NCBI GenBank assembly: GCA_903813345.2 | Contig: CAIIXF020000009.1 | Span: 34,324,740-34,388,739 of the forward strand | DNA length: 64,000 nt | Reading direction: 5' to 3' | From: Owenia fusiformis | Lineage: Eukaryota; Annelida; Polychaeta; Sabellida; Oweniidae | Shown: in pieces, positions 57,801 through 64,000 of the stretch | Layout of the letters: each line of letters starts with the position of its first letter | Numbering within the stretch: the stretch's first letter is position 1 | Program-made: the position numbers and the translations under genes | The notes under the pieces: generated by a model | What the model was told of the DNA's origin: nothing | Seen by the model: only the letters and a program-made list of their open reading frames with translations | Databases searched by the model: none

Positions 57801-60800
57801 TAATAAATATCTCTCTTTAGTGAGTGATTAAACACATTTCTAATAAATATCTCTCTTTAGTGAGTGATTAAACACATTTCTAATAAATATCTCTCTTTAG
57901 TGAGTGATTAAACACATTTCTAATAAATACCTCTCTTTAGTGAGTGATTAAACACATTTCTAATAAATATCTCTCTTTAGTGAGTGATTAAACACATTTC
58001 TAATAAATACCTCTCTTAAGTGAGTGAATAAACACATTTGTTTATTAGAAATTGAATTTTATCGCTTCACAAAAACCGTTCTTCAAACGCACGTTTTAAT
58101 GATTCGAAGAAAATATTTCAGGATGTATAAATTCACCTAATTTCTAAAAGTATGATAAAATTTCATGATGATCACTTCCAGAATAAAATAGTTGTGTCCT
58201 TCTAAAAAGCTCTCCTTATTGGGAGTTCTCCTTTAACAAAAATATTGATTTTAGTCCAACAGAAAAATTGATAGGGACAAATGATCAAAAAATTAATTTA
58301 GTTATTTCAGTGGCACATAATGTTATTAGCAAATATAAAAATTAATTTAGTTATTTCAGTGGCACATAATGTTATTAGCAAATATAAAAAGGGAGACCAT
58401 CCAAACTTGGGAGCTTTTATTTAACTTTGAAATATTGTTTTTAAAAATATAAGTGTTACACAACCTGTTGCTGTTGCTAGTATTGTATTATGTTATTTGT
58501 TTACTTGTATCTTTCATGAGAAAAGAAAAAAAAGAAAAAAAACAACTTGATCATGAAAATCAAGATTATTTCTCATGAGACCTATCCTACTAACTCTTGT
58601 ACACAGGCAGTAATACACCCCAAGGATTAAATATATCAGACCTTGTATCAAAATGTCCATTGCATCTATATACTTTATAATCTGGTAAAAAGATATTTGT
58701 ACATATTATCTACAAAAGTAAACACCTTATCTCTTAAACTCATTTACAAAAATGTATACACATATTTGAAGTTTTCAAGTTGCATATCTATGTACTTTGA
58801 ATATAAATGGTGTAATGAAATACAAATCATACCTACATATGAATGTCAATGTTTTAATTACTAAAAACATTTAAATGCAATAACCATGGATGTGAAGGAT
58901 GTCAATTCCATGTAAAAACTAAATAATATGATGGTTCAAAATAGTATTAGTAAAATTAAAACAAATTGATTTCATATATACCAATGCACAGTGAGTGTAC
59001 AGGGTAGGGGGCAGGGTAGGGCCCTCCAGCATTTAATGTAAAACTAATTTGATGTAAATGCAATAGCTTAAGTAGCTTGGCTGAGTTGAGTTCTAAATGG
59101 AATATTAAGCCTTGACAATCATGAGTAATCAGAGGCACCAATCTAATTGATTATCACAATTTCTCATATGACGTAAATCGCCCACTTTACAGAAATGTGC
59201 AAAAAATTGTACCCAGGGCTTGTTCATTTTTTATAGTATAAACTTTAATTAAAAGTGAGGCTATATTGTTTTTTGATAATATTGTTTTCACAATAATTCT
59301 TATTTTCCCACTCAAAAAGAATTACTTCTAAATATGAAATTATAATTTCTAGATTTTACTTGATAGCCTCCATGTATATACAGACAGGTCTGTAACCAGG
59401 GTTTGAGAAGTTGGACCAAACCTCCCCTTTGCCAAAAAAGTCAGCAGTGTTTCACCATTCTAAGCGCTTTTCAAGTGATTTTGGAAAAAGTTGAAAATGA
59501 CCCCCCCCCCCCCTGGCTGGCTATAGAGCTATACAGTTTTAGGCTGAGTGCCCACTGAGCTCAACAGTTTCAACTGATTTTATAATAAATTCAAAAATTT
59601 AACTCAGGCCTTACCAGGGCTCAAAGCTTCATGAGGAATAGATTTGGTATTTTTGGATAGAAATGGAAGGTATTGGTAATTTGACCATTTGCATTGGCAA
59701 CTATCTTATCTGGCAGATTCAAGGCAGATATCAATCCTTTTCCTATGGAAGGTGTATTGACTAATACATTATGCCTATATTTCATTTACTTTTTATGGAA
59801 AATTGATATTGATATATTACAGGGGCGGATCTGGGAACCAACAAGGGGGGGGGCCCAAATGTCAGGTCAAAGAAAAAAAAATTGGGCCCCTAAAACCCCA
59901 AAGTGGGCCCAAATTTTGAAATTTTGAGGCCCATTTTCTTCAAAATTTGGCCTGAAATTAAAAGATAGGCCTTCAAAGGCTCAGTAATGACCAAAAAGGC
60001 CCACTTTTTGGGGCCTTAAGGCCTTTTTACGCCCCCCCCCCAGTTCCGCCAGTGTATTATACTCTTATTTAACTTGTCTTTCATTAAAGATATATTAATA
60101 CATTTTGCCGATATTTCACTTACTTCCTATGGAAGATTTACTGATACATTATACCCTTATTTCACTTTTCATGGAAGGTGTACTGATACATCATGTCCAT
60201 ATTTACTTATCATGGATGGTGTATTGATACATTATACCCTTACATCACTTTTCAATGAAGGTGTATTGATACATTTTGCCCATATTTCACTTATTTTTCA
60301 GGGAAGGTATTATATATTGATACACATCATGCCCATATTTTACTTACTTCTCATGGAAATTGTATTGATACAGTATGCCCAAGATGGCCATGGTCCAGAT
60401 TACCCATAATGCCTCTACTCTCAAGTCAAGTGACATCTCCTTGGTAACTAGCCTGAAATGGATGTGATATCATTATCATCTATTTTGAGTGAATTCATTT
60501 TTATCTAGGATGAACAGCTCAATGTATGTCAACCCTAATTTTTATTGACGAGTTGATACACAGTAATTGACAGCAAGGTTGGATGGGGCAATTGAGGTCT
60601 GTTATTGAATGCCTCATTGATAAAATGGAACATTAATATCACATCTAAAGGACATGAGTTTGAATAATTATAATGTCTTCTTACCATGGTGTATATGATG
60701 CTGCTACAAAAATATATATTGCTGCTCTGTCGCCTATATGCAAGATATTCTTCAATGTGCTAAAATAAAGAGAAAGCACAAACATAAATTGACATAACCC

Positions 60801-62060
60801 TGAAATAAAAAATCACTCCAAAGAAAATTGTATAAATCTATATTTATTTTAACAAACTAAGAATAAAAATGCAAAATAATTTTTGATCATTTTTTGAAAA
60901 TTCAATCATCCCTCGTGCCTTCTTTCAAAAAGTAAACAAGAACGAAATGTTTTAGAAAAATATTGGAGTAATATCTTTAGTATTCCTCCTGATAAAACGT
61001 TTTATGATAAAATATATTCCTTGAAAATAACAAACATGAAATACAAAAAGTATGCTGAATTCAACTTTAAATTACTTCACAACATTTTAGCATGTGGAAG
61101 TGAGATATGTAGATGGAACCAAAATTGTTCAAAATGTAATATAATTCAAAATGCAAAACATCTTATTTCTTAATGTAAGCTAGTAGAAACACTATGGAAG
61201 GATGTGGAAAAAATATTGAAATGTAAAATACTCTGGAAACATTTTATTCTGGGTTTTTATTGCATGGAAAGTGATATTATAGCATTTAGAAATTTAATAC
61301 TTACTATTATAGGTTACACAATATATTCAACATGGGTAAAATTGTCGGAAGAAAGGAATAAATATGAAAATGTCAACTTCAAATCAAAAATTGCATCCAA
61401 TTTAAAGATTTACGCAAACTTTGTAAATGAAAACGAAAAAGTAAATCATTATTTAGATCAATTTATTAAAAAATTTATATCATAAATATGTTTTTTTGGG
61501 TGAAGCTCTATATATTAAAAGTTCTATGTATTTGTAGAAATTGCATGTATTTTTGTATGCTTTTGAATGTATTTGTTTTGTAAATATGTTATGTTGAAAT
61601 AAATGTAAAAAAAAAATGCCTTCTTTCTAAACATCCTAAAACTTCACACATTTCATTTTAGTTATTGCCTTTATTTGCCTACTTGAATTTCCCACTAAAT
61701 GAGATGGTGTGATAAGTAGTTGAGACTGTGAAGAGTGCCACCAGGGCCGCCCCATATATGACAGCAATCCAGAATTCACTGGATTCATCTGCAAGGGTCA
61801 GCATCCATCCTAATCCAAATATAGATGGCACAATGAGCAACTGGAAGCAGAAAACAAGTTTCTAAACTACAGTAAAACTATTGCACTGACACATATTTCC
61901 GCAAATAATTTTGATGATGAGTAACTCATTTAATACTGAAATATTCATTTCTTATTTTTCAGATTTTTCCTTACTTACCCCATGTGTGGCAACATTTGCT
62001 AAGTGTTCATGATTGGTTGGATTGTACGGGTTGCCAGGCAATGCACGGCAATTCATGTAT
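54878..62060 (-). CDS. mmd: MMD/PAQR-family seven-TM protein (first exon not placed)
   Basis: Exons, minus strand: 62060-61979, 61840-61683, 60759-60685, 60452-60348, 57347-57275, 55102-54878 (stop 54880-54878), all GT-AG with matching phases. They encode about 239 residues, close to the 238 aa of vertebrate MMD. Family landmarks: YMNCR then EHLANVATH near the N terminus, [39 protein letters not shown], and GLHEL ... [12 protein letters not shown] ... HYYAV at the end. The conserved Ser/His/Asp/His set marks the PAQR/hemolysin-III fold. Family members are multi-pass proteins of Golgi or lysosomal membranes. The first visible exon starts in phase 2, so a short exon with the ATG lies upstream. 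A possible one is ATGAG followed by GTGCGT at 63022-63018, which is weak. Confidence 0.92.
55165..57274. repeat. ~45-bp minisatellite growing out of a 5' splice site
   Basis: About 45 units of the plus-strand form atttaggtgtctgtgtctta, ctatggaaaaaactatcaatggctac fill intron 5 of the MMD-like gene. The last unit merges with the exon end at 57275: atttaggtgtctatatctta, ccatggcaaac. On the transcribed strand every unit therefore carries a donor-like GTAAGA preceded by CCATA or CCAAA, next to the genuine CCATG|GTAAGA. Confidence 0.92.
57411..58045. repeat. 40-bp minisatellite, about 15 units
   Basis: Unit tgagtgattaaacacatttc, taataaatatctctctttag with strict 40-bp period from about 57560; more variable units (cttcagtgcttg) at the 57411-57530 end. 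It lies in intron 4, just upstream (in transcript sense) of the 73-nt exon that has the 45-bp array on its other side. Confidence 0.92.
58286..58390. repeat. ~49-bp tandem duplication
   Basis: attaatttagttatttcagt, ggcacataatgttattagcaaatataaaa occurs twice head to tail. The rest of intron 4 up to 59390 shows nothing recognisable. Confidence 0.85.
59390..59525. mobile_element. Short inverted-repeat element, relative of 4646-4820
   Basis: gtctgtaaccagggtttgag at the left and poly-C then ctggctggctatag at the right resemble inverted ends. Shares the ttttcaccattct motif with 4646-4820. Confidence 0.45.
59690..60380. repeat. ~45-bp tandem array that includes the end of an MMD exon
   Basis: About eight diverged units of tgtattgatacattatgccc, atatttcacttacttctcatggaagg. 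The unit at 60348-60380 is itself the last 33 coding nt of exon 60452-60348, ending at its donor. On the transcribed strand the units repeat an exon end plus a GTAAGT-like donor. A hAT-like element splits the array at 59820. Confidence 0.82.
59820..60054. mobile_element. hAT-like non-autonomous element in the splice-site array
   Basis: Ends CAGGGGCGGATCTGG and, inverted, CACTGGCGGAACTGG, flanked by TATTA (59815-59819 and 60055-60059). The interior has G- and C-runs and ttgggcccc/ggcccaaa inverted blocks. Confidence 0.78.
60927..61616 (+). mobile_element. 5'-truncated LINE 3' end with poly(A) and 11-bp TSD
   Basis: Perfect target duplication TGCCTTCTTTC at 60916-60926 and 61617-61627. The plus-strand frame (with one stop near 61171) gives a LINE C terminus with EFNFKLLHN, a C-x2-C zinc-type segment and a final stretch at 61204-61485. 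AATAAA at 61598-61603 is followed by an A10 tail. It is antisense within an MMD intron and recent-looking. Confidence 0.87.
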
Positions 62061-64000
62061 CTGAAAAAAAGAGTTCTATTAATTAGTAATTAACTTCTCC
62101 AGGAGTCAAAATATATGCAACTTGTTCTGCATTTGTTTTGGGAGAAAATTCGTTTAAAACCAAGCTTTTCTACATATTCATTAAAACAATTAAAAATTTA
62201 GGTAATCCGCATCATCCTCTTTCTTATTTTACCTTTGTTTTCTTTCCAAACCTTATTTACAGTTTAAGTTCCCAAAGTTACACAGCATAACCTTGACAGT
62301 ATATTTATTGTAACATGTAACAGTTAACATTCTTGGCCAACAATTCTAAGTCTCAAAGTTCTTTGTACATTATGTGTGTTATCTATGGATTAATACTACT
62401 TCTTGACCTCATAATATTAAAATTGTTATGATGATTTATCACGTGAAGTAGACCAGAATGCAGGTTGCAATGAACTTTTCACGCCTCATATTTATGTATC
62501 ATATGCCTTTTTTACATCTCGATGAAAAGAAAACAATATTTTGGAGATTTGTTAAAAACATGCGACCATGCAATTCACACCGTGGGTCTATTGATCTTTT
62601 TCATGACAAGGCTCATTAAGTGCTGCGCGAGCCCCAGGGCCGTTCGCTCCAAATAATTTGGGTAGGTATGTGCAGCACGGTCAATTTTGGCTTTGAGCAT
62701 AAAACATGGAACTTGGCCAATCTGAGAGGAAAAAAACATGGAAAATTGTCTTTAAGCAAGTACATTTTTAAGTCAAAATTCAGTTTTTCTACAGAAAATT
62801 ATATTGAATTTGTTAAATCAGTTCCTGAGGCCTGGAACAAATTACGAACAAATTACATGTATTAGTCATGTCATGTATTAGTCTCAGAGGTATTAAACAC
62901 GGAAACCTTCAATCTTGAGAGGAAATTGACATGGAAAAAATTCTCAAAAGGGGGGTCTTTGGGGCGGTACGTAGGTATTAAGAAGATTATTGGAGTGAAA
63001 CCCCAGGGGCGCGAGTAAACGCACCTCATGTAGTTACAATAAAAATACAGCCGTGGTCTCTGGTGCTGTTTTCCACTTTGTGCTAACACTTGTATTTTTT
63101 ACTCTACATGTACGGTTTGGAACAAAAATTCTCGGAATTACTATACTCGGATTCACTGTATCAACCTGCAATTCGTTGATTTATTTAAAACACTTGCTTT
63201 GGTTACGGAGATCATCTTGAATGAATGTGAAAAGTACAGTTTGGAACAAAAAATAATGACATTGATTTGCTGAAGTGAGGATTTCCCATGCTAAAATAAG
63301 AGAATTTTGAAGAGGTCATACATCAGTGGATGAGAGTAGAAATGTAAAATATACAAATTTTAGGGGATATGTATCTAAACAATATTTGAGACTATAGGGC
63401 TTTCAAAACACCATGGTTTGGATATGGTGATAGAAAATCTACTTGTCATTTATTTTGTTCCAAACTGTAGATCTATTTTTTAAATTTTATTTTTAGATTT
63501 CTAATCAGCTAATGCGAATGTTCAGTTATAAATTCACATTTCTAACCCGAATATTACTTTTCAGCACAGATTCAGCTGGATCTCAGACTAGAAAATATTG
63601 TGTTGACGTTTAAAACCCTTATATCAATCCCCACATTACCTTGTATAATGAAAACCGGGAAATAAGAGGACAAGCTTTTATACTTTGATCAGATGTTGTT
63701 TGTTTACTGAGGTAATCCCTTCGACAATGACATCATTTAGTCACGTGATAAGGGATTTCCACTTTCACTTTCGAAAAGGGAAAGTCCAACTGAATGAACC
63801 CTTCAATCGCCAATTACATGGACTTTCTATTGAATGCCCATGCCAATTACAAGGAGCTCACCACTTTTTGTAGATATTTAGAATGTAATGAATGAAGTAA
63901 GCATTACGGCCCTTTTCCCTTTTAGTAGCTTTCAAATGCCTTTCAAACTAAAACGGCGAAAAAGCTACTAAAAATCTTATGGGTACTACTAATTTACGTT
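62061..64000. other. Upstream region / first intron of the MMD-like gene
   Basis: No certain exon. 62620-63010 is an imperfect foldback (gtgctgcgcgagccccaggg against ccccaggggcgcgagtaaac). The candidate start ATGAG|GTGCGT sits at its right edge on the minus strand. From 63470 to 64000 nothing recognisable. Confidence 0.4.
63237..63467. mobile_element. Tc1/mariner-like MITE
   Basis: Terminal repeats CAGTTTGGAACAAAA, inverted at both ends with further similarity over about 25 bp (aataatgaca against tgtcatttatt), flanked by TA at 63235-63236 and 63468-63469. A lone related end lies at 63113. No frame. Confidence 0.78.

Noticed and set aside
57530-58030. Regular 40-bp repeats resembling a CRISPR array
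   Set aside because: No distinct spacers: the units are directly head to tail, in an animal intron, and no cas-type gene is present.
61204-61485. 93-aa frame as an independent gene
   Set aside because: It is the C-terminal piece of a 5'-truncated LINE with poly(A) tail and target duplication.

Overview
The window is nuclear DNA of an invertebrate animal: short GT-AG exons lie in AT-rich introns crowded with transposons, foldback elements and minisatellites. The mix of repeats and gene families suggests a lophotrochozoan, perhaps a bivalve mollusc, but that is inference. No rRNA, tRNA, CRISPR or bacterial-type gene was seen.

Four spliced genes and one intronless gene can be reconstructed. 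(1) A nucleolin gene on the minus strand (ATG 21899, stop 6661, 17 exons, 706 aa) has acidic/Lys-rich blocks, three RRMs, and a Gly/Arg-rich tail into which five CCHC zinc knuckles are spliced. Its introns carry seven copies of three box C/D snoRNA families. (2) A nucleolin-like paralogue on the plus strand (ATG 22299, stop 49437, 11 exons, 440 aa, two RRMs, no GAR tail) starts 399 bp away head to head, so the two share a bidirectional promoter with two CACGTG E-boxes. (3) A small secreted, ten-cysteine protein gene (14304-15523, plus) lies antisense inside intron 5 of the nucleolin gene, beside a broken partial copy of itself. (4) An intronless gene (52105-52800, plus) encodes a protein with an acylation-type N terminus (MGC) and a perfect-period 126-bp internal duplication. 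(5) An MMD/PAQR-family seven-TM gene on the minus strand (exons 62060 to 54878) lacks only a confidently placed first exon.

Layout: 1-2560 is a dispersed element blown up by a 74-bp satellite. 4320-4520 duplicates the nucleolin first exon and promoter. 6.0-21.9 kb is the nucleolin gene. 22.3-42 kb is the first intron of the paralogue and is essentially a stack of nested transposons: a LINE interrupted by three classes of DNA element, an RT/RNase H LINE disrupted at its YADD motif, and a tandem DIRS-like element. 42-49.4 kb holds the remaining paralogue exons. 49.5-54.8 kb holds the small intronless gene and little else. 54.9-64 kb is the MMD gene, in which two introns contain roughly 45-bp tandem arrays that grow out of the exon/5' splice-site sequence itself.

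How the genes fit together: the nucleolin pair and the intronic snoRNAs point to one nucleolar, rRNA-processing locus transcribed in both directions from a Myc-type E-box promoter. The other genes show no functional link to it.
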